DNA of 43,680 nucleotides from contig JAUCBJ010008779.1 in NCBI GenBank assembly GCA_032718475.1, forward strand, positions 1 through 43,680. The letters are read 5' to 3'. This document shows positions 32,122-40,535 of the stretch, one piece after another. Position numbers and translations under genes: made by a program. How positions within the stretch are numbered: position 1 is the stretch's first letter; every line of letters starts with the position of its first letter. The notes below the pieces were generated by a model that worked only from the letters and a program-made list of their open reading frames with translations, made no database searches and was not told the DNA's origin. The stretch comes from Nemertoderma westbladi (lineage: Eukaryota; Xenacoelomorpha; Nemertodermatida; Nemertodermatidae).

Positions 32122-32194
32122 TTAACCCCTTAGAGCCTAATGACGTCCACTGCACGTCACCATGGACAGCACGAAGACGTGCAGTGGACGTCAT
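32122..32194. repeat. TTAA-started hairpin resembling a piggyBac-type terminus
   Basis: TTAACCCCTTAGAGCC at 32122 is followed by a perfect 19-bp inverted repeat (32140-32158 ATGACGTCCACTGCACGTC; 32176-32194) with a 17-nt loop. A TTAA start, a CCC run and an inner GACGTC-type hairpin recall ends of piggyBac-like MITEs. No matching right end was found, so it may be a solitary or broken end. Confidence 0.45.
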
Positions 32195-32965
32195 GCTGGA
32201 ATACATGTTTTATTGGAAGGCTCTTGGAGTAGGTATACTGGTGGATAGTATTAATGACATTTATTGCTCTTCATGGCAAAAAATCCATTCTGTATTGTAG
32301 ATAGGCTGTATTGTAGACTGTATTATTAGTGTTAGGTATATGGCGTAATGCCAACCACAGTACAGTAGTTCAGACTGACAGAGAGACCGACAGACAGACA
32401 TACTAGATTTATGTAAACGTGTAAACTGACATCAGAAATGAAATCAGCAACCCTTAATTTTGGACTGAACTTCCATTTAAATGGCATTATTTTTTTAATT
32501 GTTTCCAGGTTACTTGGGTAGTTTCAAAATTAGCTTAATTATACAGTAGTTTAGGTTAGGCTAAATATTGCCATTTTACTTTGTAGTACCTATTTTTTAA
32601 TTAATCATAACTTTGATACATAATACCAAATATACCTACTACTTCATATAAATAGTATTACAAAGACTATGCGTACTTTTAGTGAGGTTTTTTAAATTTG
32701 ATATCACTACTGTACGGCTTACTACGGGCAGACGGGTGAAAATGTGGTGCATACAGTAAGTGCATGCATACAGTAAGTATACAGTAGTTTAGGTTAGTAA
32801 TGTACAGTAATGTAAATATTGCCATTTTATTTTGTAGTATTTATTTTTTTAATTAATCATAGCTTTCTCGCTAAGTCCGCAGACCAAATAGGTACCAGTC
32901 TGCCACTACCAGTCAGCCAGTATAGTGACGTAAATACGAATTTATGACCATAACTTGCTAACTTT
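32195..32965. other. Non-coding interior of the 29140-33063 element
   Basis: This is AT-rich. A segment of about 60 bp with TTTAGGTTAG...ATATTGCCATTTTA...TTTGTAGTA occurs twice (32560-32610 and 32787-32850), together with TGCATACAGTAAG repeats. No gene is recognised. Confidence 0.5.
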
Positions 32966-33535
32966 CTGAACTTCGGTTCGGATTCGGTTCGGTTCGGCCC
33001 GAAGTTGGCCCTGCTTCGGTTCGGTTCGGTTCGGCCCCATAAAGTGCCTTCTGTTGAACCCTAGTCATACAGACTATCTGATTATCAGTTTACCTACTAA
33101 AGTTATATGATTCGAATCATTATGAGTCACTCTAACCGGGAAAACTAAAATAACAGATAAACTAGTTGTCAGACTAATGTACTGAAGTCTCAAATGTGGA
33201 CATTTTTCAAAAATTCGAATTTTTGAGGCAACTTTGAAATCGACTGACAACTTTCTGATTAATAGTTTATTCATTTAGTAATAAAAATATTGAAGTTCAG
33301 GCATCGTTTATTTAGAATCACATACAATTAACATTAAACAATCAATCGATTAAATAATCAGATCAACTGTAGACACCACTTCAAATAATGTACTTCACTG
33401 GTTTTTGGAATTTCGCCAAATTTAAAACTTCAATATTTCGAGAACGGCTAAACCAAATCGGCTGAAATTTTCACCACATCGTTTTTTCACTAGAATTGAT
33501 AAGTGGTTAAAATTTCGTCAAAAATTTCCGACCCT

Positions 33536-35439
33536 CAGTCGGTGAGAAGTCAAAAATTGGACTTCAAGTCCAATTTTAGACTTCAAGTCCAATTTTGGAC
33601 TCCAAAGTCCAATATTGGACTTTAGTACAACTCCAAGTGTACCCATGCTGCCATACTGTATATCTGTATTTAAATCAAAACTGCATCCCGTATCAGTACA
33701 TATATATTACATAATTACAATGCAACATCATTTTAATGATCAAATTAATTATTATAAGTATTATAAGCAGGGATCGCACACGTACAGACGTACAGTCAGA
33801 CATCAGTAGTTACTTTTTGCGGTAGTGGTATGGCTTTGCGGTAGCCTTACTGCCTTAGCGGTGTATACCGCAGTAGCGGTAGTTGAGTTATAGCTGTATA
33901 GTTCATTCATACCCATACCTGTCTGCCTGTGGTATTTTCGTATAGCAATAATAAGACTACTGAAAACTGTAACCTATTATGTAATTGAGTTAATGTATAT
34001 TGACTAATTGTTTTGATTAGGTTCACTGTGTCAAGTACAATATACACAGCACATCTCTGCATCTCCAACCAGACACTATATAACATTGGGGTTGGAGGTG
34101 TCTCATTCAGTCATTGGTTCCCCCAAGCTTGACACTAGAACAAAGCCGCCTCCGCTTTGCAGGTCATCGCTTTTAAGCCGTGAGGACCAGCCAGTGCACC
34201 TCATGGAGTGAATAAGCATGGTGGACAGCCCATAACTTTCTTGAGACGCATCTTTCTTACTGTCTTAAAGGACACTGGCCTTGAAAATGCGGATGATCTA
34301 GCAAATGTCATGGGTGATAAGGCTGTAAGAGTGTAAGGGAGTTGTGGAGGTGCACTTTTGTCAACAAGCCGGCACAGCATTCTTAATACAGTAATAGGGT
34401 CTATATATATAATGCAGCTGTAATGCAGCATGCCGATTGTAGTAGTAGTATGTGGTGAGGTGATAAGGCTCCTTCAATTGGTAAAGTCAAAAGTGGCCGT
34501 TTATTGTTTTAGTTAGAAAAGCCTGCCTCTGTAACCTGTTCCTTTCCCTCAATTGGTTTATAATTATGACGTGTGTTACTTCTTACTCCTGTACTTATTA
34601 TGTGGAGACCCCACCCCGCAACACGTTAATCAGTTACTAATCCCCTTTCATTATACAGCTGTTTTAAAACACCCTTCCTGTTGTATGGAAAAATTAGAAG
34701 AGATGGTGGTAGCATCAACTTGTAGTATTTCTTTCTGATAGGGCTCCCATAGGCTTAGACGAAATCGTAGCCTGTACTGTAGTTAGCCTTAGCAGCAGCT
34801 GCAGTTGGCAAACCTGGCATTGCTACCAGTTTCCACCAAATATAATTTGTAAATAAATATTTGTTGGAGCATAATCTAATCTAGTCCTAAAGACTCTACT
34901 GCTCTAAAATCCTGGCCCTGGGTACATAAGGCTGTAAGGTTAGACATAACATGAATGTAAACAATATGCTAAAAGTAAAGTACAAAGTACCTAGAATGCT
35001 AGAATGTACCATTTAGCCTATATTCTAAGTACAGTACACTACACTGAAGATACATACAGAGCTGCAAAGGTAACTTTCCATAACTTAATAGCTGTCTGGC
35101 TGTCTCTCATCTGTCATGCTTCATGTACCTTTAAGTTTGATTCTCAATGTCACGTCCAAAATTAGACTTAAAGTCCAATATTGGACTTTTGTAAAAATTC
35201 AAAGCCTTATAAAAAAAGTTCCCCCTGGTGAATTTCAGGTCCCCCTGTTCAAAACTCTTATTTTTGATATATTTTCGATTAATAAAAAAAAATCCCGCCC
35301 GATCCAATTACCCAAGGCCCTGGAACAATTGGCTGATTTGAAGTCCAATATTGGACTCACAGAAGTCCAATTTTGGACTTGAAATGGAGTCGAAGTCCAA
35401 TTTTGGACTCAAGTCCAATTTTTGACTTCTCACCGACTG
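33536..35439. mobile_element. CAGTCGGTGAG-family element, copy 2, 5-bp TSD
   Basis: The termini CAGTCGGTGAGAAGTC and the inverse (33536; ending 35439) are flanked by ACCCT (33531-33535 and 35440-35444). The subterminal AAGTCCAATATTGGACTT palindrome arrays match copy 1 (16118-18881), as does the body, apart from the extra 843-bp insertion in copy 1. The common minus-strand region (17553-17807 and 34201-34431) encodes similar short frames but differs by indels, so it is not clearly coding. The element lies in the right arm of the 14351-35486 foldback. Confidence 0.9.
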
Positions 35440-35595
35440 ACCCTTGCCACACCGATTGGTCGAATTAGCATGGAATGACCCTTCTGTGTTTGCATCGGTG
35501 AAATATTTTATTGCATCGATAAAAGTTCTTATTTTACATTATATTTTAACATATTAAAAGTAGAAGTTGCTCCAACAGTTTCCCTAAGTCGCAGC

Positions 35596-35723
35596 GGGTG
35601 CTGGTCACCTCGCCGCACTGCCACTTCGCCGCAGGTCACCTCGCCGCAAGACACCTCGCCGCACATTATATGCGGCAAGGTGACCTGCGGCGAAGTGGCA
35701 GTGCGGCGAGGTGATCAGCACCC
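35596..35723. mobile_element. 128-bp hairpin MITE, 8-bp TSD
   Basis: An almost completely self-complementary element starts GGGTGCTGGTCACCTCGCC and ends with the inverse (GGTGATCAGCACCC). It is flanked by GTCGCAGC at 35588-35595 and 35724-35731. The paralogous host copy at about 7554-7570 has one GTCGCAGC and no insertion, proving the event. The arms contain CACCTCGCCGCA repeats. The superfamily is unknown (8-bp TSD, possibly hAT). Confidence 0.9.
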
Positions 35724-35865
35724 GTCGCAGCAACACTCTGACACTCGATATTATGAGCCTAAAAATACCTCAAATTTGAACAAAAAACCCAAATTTTCGA
35801 CATTATATTACCAGAATTCGAAATTTGGGGGAACCCCAAAATTGATGATCTCCCTGACTGAACGG

Positions 35866-36095
35866 CGCGGTGAAAAAAATTTCCGCACGGTCAAAAGTCT
35901 CTAATTTAGGCCTACTTATAATTTCGATTTTTATATTTAAAAAACACGTCTGGAAATATTTGAACACGTCAGGCTGTCAGGTAAAAATATGTCAATATTG
36001 ACATGTCCATGTCAATTTTGACATGCCCCATCCTGGAGAAACTAGCTCTACATGTCAACATTGACACGTGTCAATATTGACAAAGTGCCCGACTG
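35866..36095. mobile_element. Right end of a CAGTCGGGCAC-type element with TGTCAATATTGACA palindromes
   Basis: The right terminus AAAGTGCCCGACTG ends at 36095 and is preceded by several TGTCAATATTGACA-type palindromes (35990-36080) and a GCGGTGAAAAAAATTTCCGC stem (35867-35894). The mirrored left end was not found in the window. A diverged relative is at 15962-18995. Confidence 0.5.
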
Positions 36096-36425
36096 TCTGA
36101 CTGTTGTATGTAATGCTGAATACATTTTCTGATTTTGCACTGCCATTTTTAGGAATGCACTGCTAGTTCAAACAGTATGCTGCTATATTAAGCAGAACAC
36201 TGCTATTTCAGTATTTTGGGCAGTGCATGCTTTTGTGACTAGCAATTTTCAAAGTCTGATGTCTCTAAAACCCAACTGTGAAAGTCTACCAAATTTTCTA
36301 TTTACCTTGCAATACCGGTAGGCCCCCTACATATTATATTTTCAACCCATGAAATAAAAAAGGGGCCCATCGAGAAGGAAGTTAATAAAAATTGATATTT
36401 TATCAGAAATTTAGGCTAAAACTGC
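36096..36425. other. Intergenic, with CACTGC-type repeats
   Basis: Repeated GCACTGC/CACTGCTA motifs (36135-36235) in AT-rich DNA continue on the other side of hAT copy F (37236-37270), showing that the two stretches were contiguous before that insertion. No gene is seen. Confidence 0.5.
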
Positions 36426-36433
36426 CTAATATG

Positions 36434-37228
36434 TAGGGCTCGATCGGAGTTGGGATTTGGCCGGAGCCGGAGCAGGAGCCGGAGTTGGACAATTTGGCCG
36501 GAGCCGGAGCAGGAGCCGGAGTTTTTCAAAAATTTTAAAAATTTAATTATTTATTTAAAAAAAATTAAAGTATGGTTATCGTTCGCCAATCGCTCATAAT
36601 CAATCATACTGTAGGTCTAATTAATTTCATAATTTATAGATTTACGAATTTTCAATTTAAAATTAAAGTAATTAATTTATCACGGACAGACGGCCTGACG
36701 CTGACGGCGACGGCCTGACGCTGGCGGCTAAAAATTACCACAGTACCTAACTCACGAACTGTCTAACTGTGGTAGAGGTGTGTACTGTAGGTAGCCTACC
36801 GTCAGACCGTAGGTGTACCAGTACTGCAGTACAGTATGCTGGCATGACAGCAGTAATTGGCTGCAGTGGTACAGTCTGACAGTGTACAATCCATCATCCA
36901 TAGCATTTACAATTTTTTAAAGTAGGGCCTATCTGTAACAGTCTGCTAGTCAGCCAACTGCTGAACTGGCCAGTACCAGTACTGCAGTACAGTCAGTCAG
37001 TCATTGACTTTAAGTAAATACTGCAGTATTATCAGATTATACTTGATATTGAATCTGTACTACAGTACTTATAGTGTTAAATAATAGTTCAAATTAGAAT
37101 ATGAACGAAATATAATACTTTATTAAAAAATTAACTCCGGCAATATTTTTACCGGAGCCGGAGCAGGAGCCGGAGGTGCCAAAATGGCCGGAGCCGGAGC
37201 CGGAGGCCGGAGCTCCGATCGAGCCCTA
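36434..37228 (-). mobile_element. Non-autonomous hAT element, copy F
   Basis: The termini TAGGGCTCGATCGGAG and the inverse lie at 36434 and 37228, with a perfect 8-bp duplication CTAATATG (36426-36433 and 37229-37236). It is reversed relative to copies B and 28144-28903, which share its interior closely. CTCCGG hexamer arrays lie at both ends. It is the last element before the zinc-finger gene, about 470 bp upstream of its start codon. Confidence 0.9.
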
Positions 37229-37289
37229 CTAATATGGCAGTGCATTTTGCAAAGTCTGCACTGCCTGTTTGGACACGTGTTCCTTACTG

Positions 37290-37452
37290 GCTGTACGCGC
37301 ACTTTATCAGTTTATGACTTTTTATCTTTTGCAAAGATTACTGCGCACAACGCGCACTTTTGTTGTCTTTCACATAATTTCGCGCACTTTTATTTCAATT
37401 TCGCGCGATTTTACCGCGCACTATTTCAAATACGCGCACAACGCGTTGCGAT
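37290..37452. promoter_or_regulatory. CGCGCAC cluster upstream of the zinc-finger gene
   Basis: About eight CGCGCAC/GCGCGC motifs (for example ACGCGCACTTT, CTGCGCACAACGCGCAC, TTCGCGCACTTTT, CCGCGCACTATT) occur within 160 bp, 240-400 bp before the ATG. The cluster is CpG-rich in an AT-rich background. It could be a promoter or first-exon region, or subterminal repeats of another element. No TATA box or transcription start can be fixed. Confidence 0.35.
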
Positions 37453-37694
37453 TTTTGCACTTCATTTGCAGCCTGGTATACCTGTATACAGATATACAGT
37501 AGGTATATAGCCTACCAGTCAGTATACAGACAGATATCTGGATATAGACAGACAGACAGATAGGCTGCACTGGATGTGGATAGGCTTAGAATCTGCAATC
37601 ACAGTTGTTTGTAGACGTGCGTATCGTTTATAGCTAATTTCAGAATTTTGTTGATTAATTTTGTTGTTTTGCGCTGCGGTCTGCTCGTCTCGTC

Positions 37695-40535
37695 ATGGAA
37701 AACGATAACTATGACTATAATATGTTGGAACCTCCTCTTCGATTCACTTGCGACATTTGCGATAAAGTTTTCAGAAAAGTAAAAACCCTGAAGAACCACA
37801 AGAGTGTTTCTCATGAAGGCTTGGGAGTGATTTCCTGCGAACCTTGTAATAAATTCTTTACGAACCCGCTGAGTTTAAAATACCATTTGGAGAGTTCCAT
37901 TCACACGGGGTTCCGATACGAATGTAAGAAATGCGACAAAGATTTCAGTCGACCTCATCAGCTAACTCGTCATGTCCAATACAAACACGGCAAACGCGGA
38001 CTCGACAAATGGCAGTGCCAAGTTTGCCATCAATCCTTCATGTCTCTGAGGGGTCTACGAATCCACGTCGATGTCCACGGGGGTTTGGGTGTGCGTCCCG
38101 AGGACGACATCCACATTCCGTGCACCCGGAAGGTGGTGAAACAACGCGCCCGGAAGGTTCGTCCGGAGGGCTTCCGGCCCGTCGCAACAACGAGCACGGC
38201 GAGCGACAACCAATCGCCGAGTCGCCAAGCGACGCGGAATAAACGCGTTAAAGTCAAGTGGAGCGACGGCGAAGACGCTATAAATATACTCAATCAGTGT
38301 TTCGATGCTCCTAAATCTTCGGCCACCGGCAAGGCGAAGCCAATAACTGTCGTAGAAACCCAAGCCGCGGCTTCATCAAGTAAACGAAAATTCATTGGAT
38401 TCACTGATGCGGAAATTAGCGGAAGTATTAAACGAATGGGGAGATTAAGTAAAGGATTAAAGCCAAGTTTACAAGGACGGAAAAGCAATTTACGAAAGCA
38501 GCGGAACCAATTACCTACCCCTGGTGATTCCGGTACACCCGGGACCAAGGTGATTAATAATAAGAAAAGGGGAAATAATGTGAATTGTCCTCTTACCTCT
38601 TACTTTATAAATAAATTGGATAAAAGCACAAAACGGGGAAGGGGGCGTCCCAGGAAGTCCCCCGAAGATGATGTTTGTGCGGACGTCAACGTAGGGAAGT
38701 GCCCCTCGAAGAGAATAGAAGAAGCTGGCGGAACGGAACTGTTGTCAACTGAAGAAACACACGAGACGAAAACCCGTCGGTTGAATGATTCCCCGATAGA
38801 GGACTCCCCTCATCATCGCGATATGAGTCCCGTTCCCTCTTCCGAGTTGGTCTCCAGTTCCGAGGTCAACAACCTCATCTACATGGCGGACGCGGATGTC
38901 GGCGGCATCCAGTACGAGGATGACCCGGTGGTCAGCGCGGCTTCCAAGTGGGACTTCGAGGTGAACAACTTCGGTTCCCAGGGGGACAACAGTTCGGACG
39001 AGGAGCCGGCGGGACAGCTGGTCGGGGAGAACATCCTGGACGATGTCCCGATGCGGGACTACATCTCGGAGTCGGACGAGCCGCTCGCTGTAGACGACAC
39101 CTCCGGTGGTACCCGTGTCGCTGCGGAATCCGATAAAGTCGCACCGAAACCCGGTCCCAAGAAGGTGAAGGAGATCGATATGTTCAAATCGATTCGCGAC
39201 GAGGAGAAACTGGCGGAGTTGAAGAGGGAAAAGGTGGTCAAGTCAACGAAGGACGTCGTTAGCGATAAATCGAAGTTGATAAAGAAAGTTAATAGCCTCG
39301 TTCCGATACCGGCCAAGGAAATCCTGATTGCTGAACCGAAACCGGTAAAGGATGCCGAAACGTTGAGTTCATCGCTGCCTGTCATTGTTAAACCAACCGA
39401 TATTGAAGATATTGCTGGTAATAAAGCTGTAGAAGTTGAAGGGATGCCCAATGATAAACCTAATATAGATATGGATGGTGGTGAAGACGTAAATAACACG
39501 AAGCACGTTAATAAAATGGGTAATGATAAAATTATGGACAATAAAGATGTAGCTGGTACCGGTTATAAACAAATGGAAGGTACCAAGAAAGTGAAAAAAG
39601 AGATGAGATGTAAATCTTTTGACAATAAGAAGAAGAGCCCTGATAGCAAACCAATTAATATTAAGAAGACTAGCGATAAACCAATGCCGGTTGATAAAAA
39701 GAAGAAAGAGTCAACGGAATTTTCGAAAAAAACTGTTGATAAACCAAAAAAAGTCAAGAAGACAAATAATAATAAACCACAAAACGCTAAGAAGATAAAA
39801 GATAATAAGAAAATCGATGTTAAGGATTCCGATCACCGAATTGCCACTGGCGGTGCCGTTAATACCGACATTAAAACGAAACCGTCAAACGCGGATCACG
39901 TCGCGAGGCAGAACAGAATAACCGACACTCTCAAGCGACGGTTGAGTGCGGTTATCGACGATGCGGGACCCAAGCGTAAGAAACCTGAGGTTAAGAGCGC
40001 GCCGTCCCGGAAAGCCGAGGATAGACTCGGGGTTATTGACAGCGAGGAAGAGTCCTCGACAGACCCCGAGGATGAGGACGCGGAGTCGACGACCCACAAG
40101 AAGACTCTCTCGTGCGAGTCCTGCGCGGTCTCGTTCTCCGGACAGGCGAGTCTCAACCGGCACATGGAGAGCGTCCATCAGGGGATACGGTACCGCTGCA
40201 GTAAATGCGGGAAATCTTACGCGCGTCGGATAAACGCTATGGAACACATGAAGATGGCGCATCCCGCGCCCGGTCACCAGCACATGTGCGAGTTCTGCGG
40301 CAACGTGTTCCTAAACGACGCATTCCTCGCGCGCCACATGCAACTCAGCCACATCTGCGCCACGTGCGGTAAGTGTCTAAAGAGCGATATCACACTCCGA
40401 CGTCACATTGCGAGCGCCCATCAGGACAATAAGTTCCCGTGTCAACATTGCAATAAGGTGTTTACAAAAAGCCGCAATCGGATAAAACACGTACGAGAAT
40501 CCCATCCGACAACGTTGAAAAAGCTCCGATCTTAG
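37695..40535 (+). CDS. C2H2 zinc-finger protein with AT-hook, 946 aa
   Basis: This is probably a nuclear DNA-binding regulator of the host. The frame is a single uninterrupted 946-codon exon starting at an ATG in good Kozak context (G at -3, G at +4). Four C2H2 fingers lie at the N-terminus (Cys/His sets near 19-40, 48-70, 77-98 and 108-128). Five lie at the C-terminus (near 807-828, 835-856, 865-886, 888-909 and 916-937), the last ending eight residues before the stop. Between them is a long, probably disordered region with an AT-hook-like KRGRGRPRK at 313-321, acidic Ser-rich blocks (about 340-480) and a Lys-rich stretch (about 540-760). The coding DNA is more GC-rich than its surroundings, mainly over its 5', middle and 3' thirds. 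Finger spacing does not use the usual TGEKP linkers. I cannot assign an orthologue. A KRAB, SCAN or ZAD domain is not seen. Confidence 0.9.
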   Translation: MENDNYDYNMLEPPLRFTCDICDKVFRKVKTLKNHKSVSHEGLGVISCEPCNKFFTNPLSLKYHLESSIHTGFRYECKKCDKDFSRPHQLTRHVQYKHGKRGLDKWQCQVCHQSFMSLRGLRIHVDVHGGLGVRPEDDIHIPCTRKVVKQRARKVRPEGFRPVATTSTASDNQSPSRQATRNKRVKVKWSDGEDAINILNQCFDAPKSSATGKAKPITVVETQAAASSSKRKFIGFTDAEISGSIKRMGRLSKGLKPSLQGRKSNLRKQRNQLPTPGDSGTPGTKVINNKKRGNNVNCPLTSYFINKLDKSTKRGRGRPRKSPEDDVCADVNVGKCPSKRIEEAGGTELLSTEETHETKTRRLNDSPIEDSPHHRDMSPVPSSELVSSSEVNNLIYMADADVGGIQYEDDPVVSAASKWDFEVNNFGSQGDNSSDEEPAGQLVGENILDDVPMRDYISESDEPLAVDDTSGGTRVAAESDKVAPKPGPKKVKEIDMFKSIRDEEKLAELKREKVVKSTKDVVSDKSKLIKKVNSLVPIPAKEILIAEPKPVKDAETLSSSLPVIVKPTDIEDIAGNKAVEVEGMPNDKPNIDMDGGEDVNNTKHVNKMGNDKIMDNKDVAGTGYKQMEGTKKVKKEMRCKSFDNKKKSPDSKPINIKKTSDKPMPVDKKKKESTEFSKKTVDKPKKVKKTNNNKPQNAKKIKDNKKIDVKDSDHRIATGGAVNTDIKTKPSNADHVARQNRITDTLKRRLSAVIDDAGPKRKKPEVKSAPSRKAEDRLGVIDSEEESSTDPEDEDAESTTHKKTLSCESCAVSFSGQASLNRHMESVHQGIRYRCSKCGKSYARRINAMEHMKMAHPAPGHQHMCEFCGNVFLNDAFLARHMQLSHICATCGKCLKSDITLRRHIASAHQDNKFPCQHCNKVFTKSRNRIKHVRESHPTTLKKLRS

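Larger units (their letters stand above)
29140..33063. mobile_element. hAT-type element with CTTCGG/TTCGG arrays
   Basis: The termini TAGGGCTCAACAGAAG and the inverse of TAGGGTTCAACAGAAG (29140; ending 33063) have a perfect 8-bp duplication GTCATACA (29132-29139 and 33064-33071). Subterminal arrays of GGTTCGGTTCGG/CTTCGG (29157-29215; 32970-33040) mirror the CTCCGG arrays of the other hAT copies. No transposase frame is seen. The element contains a nested repeat-rich element (29355-32119), a partial CGCGCC-rich element, and a piggyBac-like hairpin. Confidence 0.9.
14351..35486. mobile_element. Foldback element (about 2.7 kb originally) inflated to 21 kb by five insertions
   Basis: The ends carry GGGTCATTCCATGC and its inverse (left CTGGGTCATTCC from 14351; right GGAATGACCCTTCTG to 35486), flanked by TGTTT at 14346-14350 and 35487-35491. 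Copy 1 of the host element has a single uninterrupted TGTTT site near 7455. The left arm is 14351-15193, 20942-20946 and 25560 to about 25940. The right arm is about 26182-26676, 28912-29139, 33072-33535 and 35445-35486. Each adds up to about 1.23 kb and the two are complementary throughout, with an unpaired spacer of about 240 bp. The arms hold no transposase frame. I do not recognise the superfamily. Confidence 0.9.
14106..35860. mobile_element. CAGTCAGGGAG-family element, copy 2 (left-truncated, split by a 21-kb insertion)
   Basis: Segments 14106-14345 and 35492-35860 align with 7250-7684 of copy 1. They include the CTCAAATTTGAG palindromes and the right terminus ending ATCTCCCTGACTG at 35860. 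The homology is interrupted twice relative to copy 1: once by the 14351-35486 foldback element at TGTTT, and once by the 128-bp MITE at 35596-35723. No left terminus was found. Because copy 1 preserves both sites uninterrupted, it proves that these are insertions. Confidence 0.85.

Noticed and set aside
14351-35486. A Maverick/Polinton or other giant virus-like transposon
   Set aside because: The 21-kb length is due to nested insertions. The element itself has no polymerase, integrase or capsid genes and a 5-bp rather than 6-bp duplication.
39059-39541. 160-codon minus-strand frame inside the zinc-finger gene
   Set aside because: It lies opposite the Lys-rich region of the real gene, is Ser/Ile/Phe-rich and has no domain. 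It is a shadow of the plus-strand coding sequence.
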